The notes: generated by a model not told the origin, from the sequence alone. A stretch of 64,000 nucleotides of DNA from Hymenopus coronatus (GCA_030762935.1 CM060881.1:100124501-100188500); one strand, 5' to 3'. Positions 33,013 through 43,205 are shown, numbered from the stretch's first letter. Numbers and translations: made by a program.

Positions 33013-33305
33013 AAAAGTCTAAAATTTATATTATTTATTCCAGGGAATACTAATATTAAAGGTTTTAATAAATGTCCAAATCCTCCAATTATAATAGGTA
33101 TAACTATTAAGAAAATTATAATAAAAGCGTGAGCGATTACAATAAAGTTATACATTTGATCATCTCCAATTAAAGAGCCAGGTTGTCCTAATTCGGTTCG
33201 AATTAAAATTCTTAGAGATGTTCCTAATATTCCTGCTCATGCACCAAAGATAAAATATAAGGTTCCAATATCTTTATGATTTGTTGAGAATAACCATCGT
33301 TGCAA
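33013..33305 (-). pseudogene. cox1: Nuclear mitochondrial DNA: cox1 5' end
   Basis: Cytochrome c oxidase subunit I is a mitochondrially encoded inner-membrane protein. On the minus strand the reading begins at 33305 with TTG (a cox1 start in many insects), then [20 protein letters not shown], an AWAGMLG block in which TGA is read as Trp, [18 protein letters not shown] and AHAFIMIF. After GGFGH the sequence departs: about 15 bp are missing where the APDMAFPR block is expected, then MNNMNF and a stop in place of Trp (TAG). TGA inside the reading frame, the internal deletion and the truncation in a nuclear repeat context show a transferred, dead copy. Confidence 0.93.
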
Positions 33306-33308
33306 AAA

Positions 33309-33377
33309 GGTAAAATGGCTGAGATTAAATAGGTGATAGGTTGTAAATCTATTAAGGAGATTATTTTCTCTTTTACT
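33309..33377 (+). tRNA. trnY: Mitochondrial tRNA-Tyr copy in the NUMT
   Basis: The 5' GGTAAAA pairs with the 3' TTTTACT to form a 7-bp acceptor stem (one G-T pair). An anticodon stem ATAGG/TCTAT holds a 7-base loop TTGTAAA with anticodon GTA. A T-arm-like GGAGATTATTTTCTCT follows. It lies 3 bp from the cox1 start on the opposite strand, exactly the trnY-cox1 order of insect mitochondrial genomes. It was transferred together with cox1 and is unlikely to function in the nucleus. Confidence 0.88.
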
Positions 33378-33379
33378 AG

Positions 33380-34375
33380 AAGTTAGGCCTAAAGTTTTTC
33401 ATTACAAATTATTCTCGTGTTGGCGTTACAATGCGAGAGCAATGGTATTGGCTTGTTTTATTACATTAATATTAGTATAATTGTCAATATCTTTTGCACT
33501 AATTTATGCTATAACTATCAATTATCAACAAACCTGTGAATGTATATATGTTCATATCCGAAGTATAAATACTATTACAAGAGACATAACAGAGTAATTG
33601 CTCTACCAACCATAAGCCTACAATAAGTGTATTAACCTTTTTAAATGCAAAATATTGCATACTGCCACAGCACTGAAGGGACTGTCTGATTTTGCTTTCC
33701 GCGCGGTTGGTCACGCACTGCGCAGTATCCCTCTGCTTTACTCAAGTGGCAACTAGCTGATGACGTCTGCCTTAGACCATTATTAGTTACGTTTGTTCTG
33801 AAGACCGCACTTTCTTGGTAACACCAATACTACGAAGTTTAGAAATGTAGCAGAACACATTGCTGAGATGTAAGTAATTTTTGCGGTTTTCCCCAAATAG
33901 CCTCGGGAAGCACGTTGGGAATATTCCCCCTCTTACATTTTATTTTTTCTGTTACTTCCAGTACATTTGCTCCAATCATTTTCCTTTGCTTTCCCCTCCG
34001 AGATTATCTTCAGGCTCCAGTAATGCACTGCAGGTGCATACATAGTACATAATTATCTTTTAGGGGCCACATAAATAATTCAGGGAACACGCTCATGGGC
34101 CGTGGTCTATCTCCGTTGTATTTTAAAATGCATTACATTGAAGAAGTAAATAAAATATTGAAGAAGTGTTTTTCATTGATGTTTTTATGCGCCAAAATTT
34201 CGCTGAAAAAATATTTCTGTGAAAGAGTCTGAATTTGATTTTAGTGTGGAATTATAGGTAATTTAAATTATTACATTATTAAATCGCAAGACATTAGATT
34301 GCGAATAAGTAAATAACAAAGGGGGCATATTTCTTAAAACGAAAAAACCTTAAACAAAGAAAGCAAGAGTGAACC
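33380..34375. other. No recognised gene
   Basis: The first 60 bases may be further mitochondrial sequence (trnC would be expected next) but no GCA anticodon loop is found. The rest is unremarkable sequence with short ORFs. Confidence 0.35.
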
Positions 34376-34376
34376 C

Positions 34377-34545
34377 GCCTCGGTGTTGTGGGAGGTAGCT
34401 TGTCTGCCTCACATTCAAGAAGTCACGAGTTCGAATGTTACTTAGGGTGAGTTACCCGGATAAGTTGTTGTTGTTTTACTTTTTTTTCCCTTCCCCATAT
34501 CCTGAGAAGACTAATTTCGAGCATCATTTCACCGATTTCATTCAT
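34377..34545 (+). repeat. tRNA-derived SINE, family SINE-8
   Basis: CCTCGGTGTTGTGGGAGGTA (A-box side), AAGTCACGAGTTCGAATGTT (B-box-like), then AGGGTGAGTTACCCGGATAA. The copy at 40378-40500 has the same TGTCTGCC, TTCCAAT and AGGGCGAGTTACCTC order. Confidence 0.6.
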
Positions 34546-34555
34546 CGTCCGTAAA

Positions 34556-35345
34556 AAATACTGATGTGATACATTCACACGAATTTTTCTGCGTCTCAGT
34601 AACAAATTATTGTTAAAAAGCTTATTCCTGTCCCTCTATTTAATGTTAATCGAGATAAGCATTAGCAGAAATGGTCTTGCTAAGTTTCTATCTTGCGGTT
34701 TGCCAGCTATGAAATTCAGCAACATTCATCCTGCCTCCATGGTCAAGTGGTCAGTGAGCTGACTTCTCATCCGGAGGTCTCGGATTCGGTTCCGGCTGGG
34801 GCGGGGAATTTTTCTTTAGCCAAAATTATTCCTTATCCCCCCCCCCATAGAGTCTGGATGTTTGTATGTAGATGTGTGCGTGTTTGAGTAAAACTAAATG
34901 AGTTAAACTAACGTAAAAGTACTTACAGACAACGAGTTGTTTCAAGTGGAAAGCCCCCGATATGACCTTAGATGTTAAAGGGAGCTATATATATATATTA
35001 AAAAAAATTCATCCAGAGCAAAGAGGTCTTCTGAGGCTATTCCCATAAAGTTCAAGACATGCATTTTATTTATCATGTAAATAGATTTAATATACCGTAT
35101 TCTAATCAAAATCGTAAACCAGTTTTGAGGAAATAAAAAGTTTCAAGCCTTTTTTTTCATGTAAACGATAGTTTAGGGTCGGGGGATTTTCCTCATAATC
35201 TTTGTGTCGCATCCTTGGAAGATAGTAAACCTAAATACCAAGTTTGGTATTTTGTCGATCTCTCATTTTTGAGTTTTCTTGTTCACAGACACATGGAAAC
35301 CACACACACAAACACACACACGCGCGCGCGAACGAATCTTTTTCT
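34556..35345 (+). repeat. R870 copy interrupted by SINE-2
   Basis: It starts CTGATGTGATACATTCACAC (34561), runs to ATTCAGCAACATTCATCC at 34731, and is broken by a SINE. It resumes at 35007 with ATTCATCCAGAGCAAAGAGG and goes through the microsatellite (CACACAAACACACACACGCG). It ends abruptly at TTTCTAAAAAT (35341-35351), where the 5' end of the next R870 copy begins. Part of the core (GGTTGCTATGTG to CGGTTTA) is absent. Confidence 0.8.
34732..35006 (+). repeat. tRNA-derived SINE, family SINE-2, with target duplication
   Basis: TGCCTCCATGGTCAAGTGGT (A-box side), GGTCTCGGATTCGGTTCCGG (B-box-like), then GGGGCGGGGAATTTTTCTTT. The body has GTAAAAGTACTTACAGACAA, GAGTTGTTTCAAGTGGAAAG and GATATGACCTTAGATGTTAA, ending in an AT/A-rich tail. 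The 8-bp ATTCATCC is present just before (34724-34731) and just after (35007-35014) the element. In intact R870 copies that sequence occurs only once here, so it is a true target-site duplication from reverse transcription into an R870 copy. Confidence 0.88.
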
Positions 35346-36333
35346 AAAAATCTTATGTGTTCCATTCACATGCTTTCTCTACATCTCTGTAACAATTTAT
35401 TGCTAAAAAGCTTATTCTTCTATTTACTTCTCGCTGATCGAGTAAAAATTAGCAGAAATTTGTTTATTACATGCTTCGTTGTAAGTAGGAAAGAAATAAG
35501 TGAGTACTATAGGTTTAAGGGATAGTAAAATGTTTTAAATGCTGGCAGCTCTGTGATTAAAATCCCTTTGTTTGTATGGCCAGGAGTTGATAAATCCCCG
35601 TATGAGAAAAGTATTTTAAAACTGAAACAAATAACAAAGAATATCTCAAAAACGGTCAACTCCACGAAAAAATAGTATGAAACATGAATTGGGTGTTTTA
35701 ACGAGCTCTTCATTTTTGTTAAGTAACTGTTTGTCTATCTCTTACAGTTTAACAGTTATGCAAAATCCCGCAAAATCATCTAGAATAAAGATGCCTTCAG
35801 AGGCTATTCCCAGAAAATTCAACATTTACATTCTATTTGTGATGTAAATATCTTTAATATATGATATTAAAAAATTGTTAGACCCATTTTTGAGAAAATC
35901 AACATTTTCGAAAGTTTTTCCGTGTAAAGAGCAGTTGGAGAGGGGAGGGGGTTCTTGAAAATCTTCATGTCGTATTCTTAGAAGATATTGAACTTGAATA
36001 CCATGTTTGGTATTTTACGTATTTTTCGTTCTGATTTTCAGCCATGTTACATACACACACACACAAAAGCAAACAAACGACACAACACACACGAACATTT
36101 TTCTAAAAATGCTTTTTTGGATTCAGGCGTCTTAAAACATATATTTCTGGTGAAATCTCATATCGAATATTTTGGTAGAGTGCAATATCTTCTCTATGTA
36201 ACATGTACTATGCAGAGAATATTAACATGTTTTTATTCAGGGGACCTCAAAACATATATTTACTGTGAAATCTCGGTATCAAATTTTTAGGTGGAATACA
36301 ATATTTTTCTCTGCCTATGTACTGAATAGAGAA
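35346..36333 (+). repeat. R870 copy with a duplicated 3' end
   Basis: Its 5' end (CTTATGTGTTCCATTCACAT) is fused to the previous copy at TAAAAAT. The core is complete and the microsatellite is CACACACACACAAAAGC (36052-36068). A first terminus ends CTATGCAGAGAATATTAAC (36209-36227). The sequence then restarts at ATGTTTTTATTCAGGGGACC, repeats the CAAAACATATATTTACTG segment and reaches a second terminus ATAGAGAAAGTAAAATAT at 36333. The restart point is the same as in the copy at 1390-2247. Confidence 0.8.
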
Positions 36334-36339
36334 AGTAAA

Positions 36340-36570
36340 ATATATAAATATTTAAGTAAAATACAGAATAAATAATCTACATTAATATTTCACAGTGATC
36401 CATACGCTGTAAACTCTTCCTTATCAAAAGCACACTATCTGCCTTCGCTTCGCGGCTTGCGTTGAATAGACAGATGATTATTGTTTGTCATGGACAATGA
36501 ATGCAAGAAGGTACAGCTTATCTTCTCAAACCCCTATCAACATTTCTCTTGCTATGTCTTCTTTATAAAC
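36340..36570. other. Short spacer
   Basis: Unrecognised sequence between two R870 copies. Confidence 0.3.
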
Positions 36571-36573
36571 CAA

Positions 36574-37436
36574 TATCAAAAATATGTTCCATTCACATGC
36601 CTTTCTCCACATCTCTGCAACAAATTATGGACAAAAAGCTTATGCTTCTATTTACTTCATTAATCGACAAAAAATAGCAGAAATATTCTTAATACTTGCT
36701 TCCTTGTAAGTAGAAGCGAAATAAGGGAGTACCATAGGTTAAAGTCATCAAAGGCCGGTTGCTATGTGACTGAAGTTCCTTTGTTTGTATGGACAGGAGT
36801 TGACAAATTCCTATGTGAGAAAAGTATATGTTTTTTTTAAAGCTGAAACCAAAAACAAGGAATATCTGAAAAACGATTAACTCCACGAAAAAATGTATAT
36901 GACACAAATTGTATCTTTTGACATGCTCTACTTTTTTGTGTAGTAAGTTTTTGTCCATCTCTTACGGTTTAGCAGTTATATAAAATTCCGTAAATTTCAT
37001 CCAGAATAAAGTAGACCTCATAGGCTATTTCCAGAAAATTCAAGATATAGTACATTTTATTTTTCAGGTAAATAGCTTTAATATATGATATTTTAATCAA
37101 AATCATTAGAACCATCAAAATGTTCGAAAAAAGTTCCATTTAAAGCGTAGTATGGGGTGGGGGGATTTTTCTCAAAATCTTCGTGTTACATCCCTGGAAG
37201 ATACTAAACTTAAATACCAAGTTTGGTATTTTACTGACTTTTCGTCTTTGAGCTATCGTGTTCACAGACACGCGGACACACACATACACACACACCTACT
37301 TTTTTCTGGAAATGCTTTTTTTTGGATACAGGGGACCCTAAAACAGATATTTCCGGTGAAATCTCGGTATCGAATTTTTGGGTGAAGTGCAATACCTTCT
37401 CTATACACTACGTACATAGTATAGAGAAAGTAAAAA
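36574..37436 (+). repeat. R870 family copy, full length (863 bp)
   Basis: From ATATGTTCCATTCACATGCC to ATAGAGAAAGTAAAAATG. All core blocks are in order, the microsatellite is at 37268-37296, and the terminal palindrome is TACACTACGTACATAGTATAG. It agrees closely in length with the copies at 56991 and 63138. Confidence 0.87.
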
Positions 37437-37499
37437 TGTTTACGGCTGCTGACTTTTCTACTGCTTAGGAATAGAATTTTCCGAAAATAATTTAATTTT

Positions 37500-38352
37500 A
37501 AAAAATCTGGTGTTTTCCATACACATGACTTTCTCTACAACTCTGTAATAAATTATTGTTAAAACACGTATTCTTCTACCTGATTCATGCTAATCGAGAT
37601 AAACATTAGAAGAAATTGTAAAATTACTTGCCCCCTTTTAAGATGAAGGGAAATAAGGGAATACTATAGGCTAAAGTGATAGTCAAATGTACAAAAAACT
37701 GACTGCCTTATGACTGAAACCCGTTTCTTTGCTGGCCAGGAGTTGACAAATTTCCGCATGAGAAAAGTTTAATTTTAATAAAACTGAAACCAGTAACAAG
37801 GAATTTTTAAAAAATTGTCAACTCCAAGGAAAAAATAAATATATGTGACACAAATTGAGTGTATCAAGAAGATCTACTTTTTTTTTGTGTGTACTAAGTT
37901 TGTATCTGTCATTACGGTTTACCTTATATGAAAAATTCAAAAATCGTCATCAAGAATGAAGAGCCCTTCAGAGACTATTCTCAGAAAATTCAAAATACAC
38001 ATTTAATCCTTGTGTAAATATTTTTAATATACGGTATTTTAATCAAAATCGTTAGTTCCGTTTTTGAGAAATTCAACATTTTTGAAAATGTTTCCATCTA
38101 AAGGGAGTTTGGGTGGGGGAAGTTTTCTCAAGAATCTTCGTGTTGCATCCTTGCATCTAGTTTGGTATGTTACCAACTTTTGTTTCGACTTTCGTCACAC
38201 GGACACACATGGAGCTTTTTCTAAAAATGTTTTGATTTGGATATAGGGGGCCCTAAAACAGTATTTCCGATTAAATTTCAGTATCGAATTTTTGGGTAGT
38301 GTGCAAAACAGTTTCTACCTACGTATATTGTACTACTTAGAGAACGTAAAAA
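37500..38352 (+). repeat. R870 family copy, full length
   Basis: The 5' end is ATCTGGTGTTTTCCATACAC, the subterminal repeat CTTTCTCTACAAC. The core contains a TTTTTTTGTGTGTAC variant and the microsatellite is short (CACACGGACACACATGG). The terminus ACGTATATTGTACTACTTAG, then AGAACGTAAAAATC, keeps a shortened palindrome. Confidence 0.82.
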
Positions 38353-38567
38353 TCATAATGTTCGTCTTATTAAAGAGTTCAAATTTGGTAAGTATGGACA
38401 CTCTAGTTTACTCCAGCTAAGAACAACACATGTTGTTGCGTTCTGGTGTTTAGTTTATTAGTTACCGCGTGATAAGCACAAAAACAGGAAATATCAGAGG
38501 TTTTTTTTTGAAAATGTTGACCGCATGTAAATCTAAAAGAGCCTAAAACTGATAATCTAATAGAGAA

Positions 38568-39533
38568 CAATCTGATGTTTTGCATTCACATGACTTTCTA
38601 TAGATCTGTGCAAAAATACGTATTATTATAAAGCGTATTCTTCTATATACTTCATGCTAATCGAGAAATAATTAGTAGAGATGGTCTTATTACTTGCAGC
38701 GAGTAGAAGTAGATATTAGTAGGAGGGAAATTAGGAGTTCCATAGGCTAAAGCGATAGTCAAATTTTTTAAAAGGTGGTTGCTATGTGATTGAAGTTCCT
38801 TTGCTTCTTTGGCCAGGAGCTGACAAATTCCCTTTTGAAAAAAGTGCAAGTATTTTAAAACTGAAACAAATAATAGGGAATATCTAAAAAAAAAAAAAAA
38901 AACTCCACCGCCGTCATCCACCCAGGTTGCTCCAACTCGAATTGTTTGGGCCAGAGTTCATGCGTATACTCAAACACAAATATATATATATATATGTACA
39001 TGTATGTATCATAAATTGTGTGTTTTAACGAGTTATACATTTTTAAATAAGGCTTTGTCCATCTCTCACGGTTATCAGCTATACAAAACTCCGCAAAATT
39101 CATCCAGAATGAAGATGTTTTTTGAAGCTATTCCCAGAAAAATCAAGATATACATTCTAGTTGTCATCTACATATCTTTAATATACGATGCTTTATTCGA
39201 AATCGTTAGAGCCATTTTCGAAACATTTTTCCATGTAAAGGGTGGTTTGGGGATGGGAGATTTTCCTCAAAATCTTTGTGTTGCATCATTGGAAGATACC
39301 AAACTTAAATATCAAGTTTGGTATTTTACCGTTTTTGAGTTATCGTGTTTACAGACGTACAATACATGGACACACTGCTACATAGACATACACATACGGA
39401 GCTTTTTCTAAAAATACTTTTGTTTTATACTGGGGACCCTAAAACGTCTATTTCCGGTGAAATCTCGGTATCGAATTTTTTAGTGAAATGCAATATTTTC
39501 TCTATACACCATGTACATAGTACGTGTAAAGAA
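38568..39533 (+). repeat. R870 copy with a short insertion
   Basis: From AATCTGATGTTTTGCATTCAC to GTGTAAAGAAATAAATA, with core and terminal palindrome CACCATGTACATAGTACGTG. Between about 38886 and 39000 an unrelated tract (CCGCCGTCATCCACCCAGGT, TGGGCCAGAGTTCATGCGTA) with an A-run before it and an (AT)n tract after it is inserted. The same tract occurs at 41258-41330. Confidence 0.8.
38900..38985. repeat. Short dispersed repeat shared with 41258-41330
   Basis: CACCGCCGTCATCCACCCAGGT, then TCCAACTCGAATTGTTTGGGC and CATGCGTATACTCAAACACAA, match 41258-41330 with few changes. The preceding poly-A (38886-38902) suggests a reverse-oriented or tailed retroposed fragment. The family is unknown. Confidence 0.6.
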
Positions 39534-39534
39534 A

Positions 39535-39840
39535 TAAATATACTGCATAGGGTAATATGTTCAAAGCTGAAAATACTAACAACTAATATTTACATCGTGT
39601 TATTAACAACTTGCGATAGCGCGAGAATAGAAAAGGACGAAGCTGATGGCAACATGTATGCGTTAGATAGAGACACAGTTATCCCATTTAACTCCATAGG
39701 TTTGAGACAAGCTATATTCCCAAATAATAGTGAAATTTAACATATTAAAATATAATCATAACACGAATCTATTAGAGCATTTGATAAGTAATGTCATCAA
39801 TGAAATAATATTGGATTTGGATAGGTAGAGTCAGACTGAG
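39535..39840. other. Spacer
   Basis: Unrecognised sequence; the end of the ORF that enters it from the R870 copy has no support as a gene. Confidence 0.3.
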
Positions 39841-39847
39841 AAATTCT

Positions 39848-40213
39848 ACTCCTGTCCTACACACGGTTTGTGTGAAAAAACAATTAATCCAATACCAATT
39901 GACCATAATAGTTGGCTATACTATGAAACCTGGGTCTAAAGTACTTACAACATTGTAAGTCGCTATTGGGGTTGAAATCCCAAAATAATTTGAGATCACC
40001 TTGTGGTTTACCGGGAAACATGCGAGTCAGTTCACAAATTCAATGTTATGCGGACCAGTTGCCATGGTACCTCAGTGGCAGAGCAACCGGCTAGATCGGG
40101 AGATCCGTGGTTCAAATCCCGACTATGGCATTGAATTTTTCAGTTTGACTCTACCTATATAACTCCTGTCATACACACGCCTTGTGTGAAAAAACAATTA
40201 ATCTAATATTGGA
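39848..40213 (+). repeat. SINE-5 copy flanked by its own start sequence
   Basis: It starts CCTGTCCTACACACGGTTTG and TGTGAAAAAACAATTAATCC, then TTGACCATAATAGTTGGC, a tRNA-like part at 40066-40130 (GGTACCTCAGTGGCAGAGCA; CCGTGGTTCAAATCCCGAC) and TTGAATTTTTCAGTTTGACT. At about 40166 the starting segment is repeated (CCTGTCATACACACGCCTTG, TGTGAAAAAACAATTAATC). This gives direct repeats of about 47 bp at both ends, 317 bp apart. Confidence 0.7.
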
Positions 40214-40377
40214 TTTATTTTCTATTTCTATGCGTTGAGATTAAGGACCAGTGAAAATATTCACTGCTGCCTCATGGTGGGGACTGCTTCTTACCGTTGT
40301 TTACTTCAGGTGTGTTTCTTATTTCGGGAGGTGTCTATTAAGTTACTGAGTTCCCTTGAACACTAGCACTGCGAATC

Positions 40378-40505
40378 TCCATACCGTCGGGATGATGTGT
40401 CTGCCCCACATCCAAGAGGTACCTAGTTCCAATCTCGCTTAGGGCGAGTTACCTCATTTTTTTCTGGGTTTTTCCTTATCCTGAGCGTCAGATAAAGGTA
40501 AAAGT
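40378..40505 (+). repeat. SINE-8 copy
   Basis: CCGTCGGGATGATGTGTCTG (A-box side), GAGGTACCTAGTTCCAATCT (B-box-like), GCTTAGGGCGAGTTACCTCA and TTTCTGGGTTTTTCCTTATC. It matches 34377-34545. The SINE-4-like tract at 40510 follows directly. Confidence 0.55.
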
Positions 40506-40509
40506 AGAT

Positions 40510-41060
40510 ATCATGGAGAGAGCCCCATAAAGGGAAAGAGCACCATACGTAAGCCACTTGGCCATTTGTGCTTCCAACATGGCCCCTGGGAGGGAGAGAT
40601 AAAAGGAAGACCCGAAGGGCAACTATATCGGGATGACATGCACAAGCATGAACACATCCCTAATAGATGTAGGAATAGAATAGGGAACGCGGCACCGAGT
40701 CTTATGTTGATTATTGTAGCTATGCCCCAGGAGGAAAGGATGAGGTGAGAAGATATTTCGGGCGGCCGGTACCAGAAGCAAAAGCACACCAATAACAGTA
40801 TCCCTACTACCTAGAGCCCGGTAGCCGGACAGGCAGACCAGGGATTCCGCCCCACACAGGACCCGACGGCCCCACCAGGCAGTCCCTATTACGGCAACGA
40901 GCCGAAATCGGGGACGGAGATTCACTAACACACTGCACCGAATACTATGGCCGACACTTCCAAGCCAGAAAGAAACCAATTAATGAGATTACTATAGAAA
41001 CGACATGGAGGGACAGGAAATTTTGGGGATGAAATTCACCTGGCGACCCAAGGAAAGTTG
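40510..41060 (-). repeat. SINE-4-like dispersed sequence, GC-rich
   Basis: A GC-richer tract. Its two ends resemble the SINE-4 copy at 42530-42945: AGAGCCCCATAAAGGGAAAG near 40520, and GGAGGGACAGGAAATTTTGG with CACCTGGCGACCCAAGG at 41009-41055. The middle (93- and 118-codon ORFs on the minus strand) has no homology that I recognise. It may be a longer relative of SINE-4 or a separate inserted element. Confidence 0.4.
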
Positions 41061-41565
41061 CAATATTTGGATTCATTAAATTTTCATTTGGATTTAATGT
41101 AAGACTTATATGTACAGAAACGTTTACAGGCCTTAGTTTATTTACTACTTATTTTCTATTTTACACTTTATTTCTTTATATCCTTAAATAATTTTGAAAA
41201 CCACCTGAATCATCCAGTTTGGTACACGGCCCCTGAAATTTCAGATTAGAACTCACCCACCGCCGTCACCCAGGTCGTTCCAACTCGAATTGTCTGGGCC
41301 AGAGTTCACGCGCATACTCAAACACAAAACTCGGAGCAGAGATGGGGGGGGTGGCGTGGAGCCAATACATTACTGAGAGGAGGTGATTACAATACTTACA
41401 TAATTAATTTTCAATACTTAATTCAGATATGACAATAGCTTACCCTCAATGCTGCGCCGTATTTCAAGTTGCAGGTAAGCTCGGGAGTTACTCGCTGCTC
41501 TTTTGGCACTCGCCCAGGTTGGTACAGCCTGCTCCAACCCCAGAAGCTCCTACCCTACAGAGGGA
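41061..41565. other. Spacer with a short dispersed repeat
   Basis: It contains the 41258-41330 copy of the CACCGCCGTCACCCAGGTCG repeat (see 38900). The remainder is not recognised. Confidence 0.45.
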
Positions 41566-41567
41566 AA

Positions 41568-41722
41568 TACACACTGATCATTTTTTAAAAATGCTTTTTT
41601 TTTTTTTTTTTTTTTTGGAACTCAGTGTTCCTCAAACATATATTTCTGGTGTAATCTCGACATCCAAATTTTAGATGAAATGCAATATCTACTCTACCTA
41701 ATATGTGCATAGGAAAGTAAAT
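41568..41722 (+). repeat. R870 3' end fragment
   Basis: ACACACTGATCATTTTTTAA, a T-run (41597-41616), CATATATTTCTGGTGTAATC and a terminus with TATGTGCATAGGAAAGTAAA. Only the last 150 bp of an R870 copy are present. Confidence 0.65.
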
Positions 41723-41903
41723 TAAACACTAGTGATAATGGTCAAAGAGAGTTTTGGTTTTTCTCTTCACTATCGCAAATTTTATATGCATATACCTACA
41801 TGGTTTCAAACCAGTAAATTCATTATTTTGGTCACATTTAACCCTATAGGTATTATTTATGAGAGCCTAGTGTTCGCTGGAAAAGCCTCAAGATACTCTA
41901 TAA

Positions 41904-42125
41904 TTGGTTTATCCCTGCGACCAGCATAATGCTATAAATCATATAATTACGAGCAACACACCGAATGATGAGCTCGTAACATATGGCATAATATATTCCT
42001 TATTTCACTTGAAGCAAATTTATGACATTCTGCATCACGCGTTTTATCTCTGTGAAAGTATGGACATAAATCTTTTAGACTATTCGAGACCGTCTTTCGA
42101 CGAACAAGAACCTTTCAACTTCTAA
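41904..42125 (+). CDS. Unrecognised open frame, possible exon or remnant
   Basis: A 73-codon open frame whose last 58 residues have a balanced composition (TPNDELVTYGIIYSLFHLKQ and SMDINLLDYSRPSFDEQEPF) unlike the frames inside repeats here. It lies in sequence outside R870 and SINE units and ends in TAA at 42123-42125. I do not recognise the family. It could be a terminal exon, a fragment of a retroelement or chance. No promoter or splice sites could be confirmed. Confidence 0.2.
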   Translation: MVYPCDQHNAINHIITSNTPNDELVTYGIIYSLFHLKQIYDILHHAFYLCESMDINLLDYSRPSFDEQEPFNF

Positions 42126-42525
42126 GATGTATGAACCTTCGAGCCTTTACGACGTCGTCAATCACTTAATACGGTGATTGTTATGGTCAGATATACCCTC
42201 GCCGCAACTTAGTTGTAAGTACGAACACTGAACCATAATATGTCCAGAAAGGACAGAATTGGTTAAAATGCTGTTGTGAAACGGAATATACTGAACAATA
42301 GTGCTAGCAAATTAACGATCAGAAACTGCTGAATACTCTTCAAATACTGAGTATAGCATTTCATGTACCAACAATGTTGTGTGTGTGTTTTTTTTTTTGT
42401 AGTGCTTAATCCCCGCGTTAACTATTAATGGCACCGCAGGCGGATGTGTGTGTGTATGTATGTGATGTAGGAAGGGATTCCGCACTGCAGCCAGTAGCTT
42501 ATTGTACATCAGATCTCAGGAGGAT
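42126..42525. other. No recognised feature
   Basis: Unrecognised sequence with a GTGTGTGTGTTTTTTTTTTTG tract at 42378-42400 and a GTGTGTGTGTATGTATGTG tract near 42445-42463. Confidence 0.35.
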
Positions 42526-42529
42526 AGAA

Positions 42530-42945
42530 TGAGATGAGAGTAATTTCAAAGGACACCCGAAACCAGACGGCGGGGGAAGAGCCACCGTGGAGGGTCCCTA
42601 GCATATTCCAAGCAGTTCTTCATCTCGACACGGGTAGAGCTAGGAGCCCGCGCCGTGGGTCTGAGCAAACTCCCTGGATCTTCAGACGACTTCCAACGCC
42701 ATCCCACCGTCGAGATTTGCATTTCCAGAGGGCACCACAACCGCAGTCCTCGCCGACTCAACTTGTAAGAGACCGGTTGGATGAAATGGAGATGAAATGA
42801 AGGGACAGGAAGTTTGGGGGAATCCCAACATTCACCCAGTGACCCGGGAAAATCCCCGATAAAAACCAAGGGTCAGAGAGATTGTCCATGGGAATCGATC
42901 CCACGAATATCAGTCTTAGACGAAACGCCAGAGTCATCTGGCTCG
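42530..42945 (-). repeat. tRNA-derived SINE, family SINE-4
   Basis: The head is on the right: on the minus strand TGGCGTTTCGTCTAAGACTG (A-box side, about 42915-42935), then GTGGGATCGATTCCCATGG (B box, about 42888-42906) and ACAATCTCTCTGACCC. The body runs left with GGGTGAATGTTGGGATTCCC, CTTCATTTCATCTCCATTTC and GGTGGCTCTTCC near 42565. Copies with the same order lie at 52760-53160 and, in part, at 6640-6850. The 107- and 88-codon ORFs in it are not genes. Confidence 0.7.
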
Positions 42946-42954
42946 GTATATTTT

Positions 42955-43205
42955 GGGAAGCTAGTGGTTAGCATTCATATCCAGAGGCCCGGGTTCTATC
43001 CTGGCTGAGAGATGCGCATTTTTTGTTAACCTCCCAGTCCTCCCTAGAGCCTAGAAATATGAGTGAGAGTGTAAATGTTTGTGTGTGAGTGTGAATTTAA
43101 TATTGTTACAGAAAATCTAAAGTAAACAAACCCACAGAACAGAAGAGCGAACATCATTGTCGATTGAATATGATCTTAGATGATCAAGGCATCATATAAA
43201 TGAAA
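42955..43205 (+). repeat. SINE-2 copy, diverged
   Basis: AGCTAGTGGTTAGCATTCAT (A-box-like), GAGGCCCGGGTTCTATCCTG (B-box-like), then TAACCTCCCAGTCC, GAGTGAGAGTGTAAATG and a tail with GATTGAATATGATCTTAGATGATC. The tail corresponds to GATATGACCTTAGATGTTAA of the intact SINE-2 copies. Confidence 0.6.

Noticed and set aside
33378..33440. Mitochondrial trnC next to trnY
   Set aside because: The expected position was inspected, but there is no GCA anticodon in a 7-base loop and no acceptor pairing.
39848..40213. LTR retrotransposon or solo LTR pair
   Set aside because: Terminal direct repeats are only 47 bp, and the inside contains a tRNA-like SINE head, with no gag/pol or primer-binding site.
40623..40979. 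118-codon frame in GC-rich sequence
   Set aside because: No domain recognised, a competing frame of equal quality on the other strand, and it is flanked by SINE-4-like sequence.
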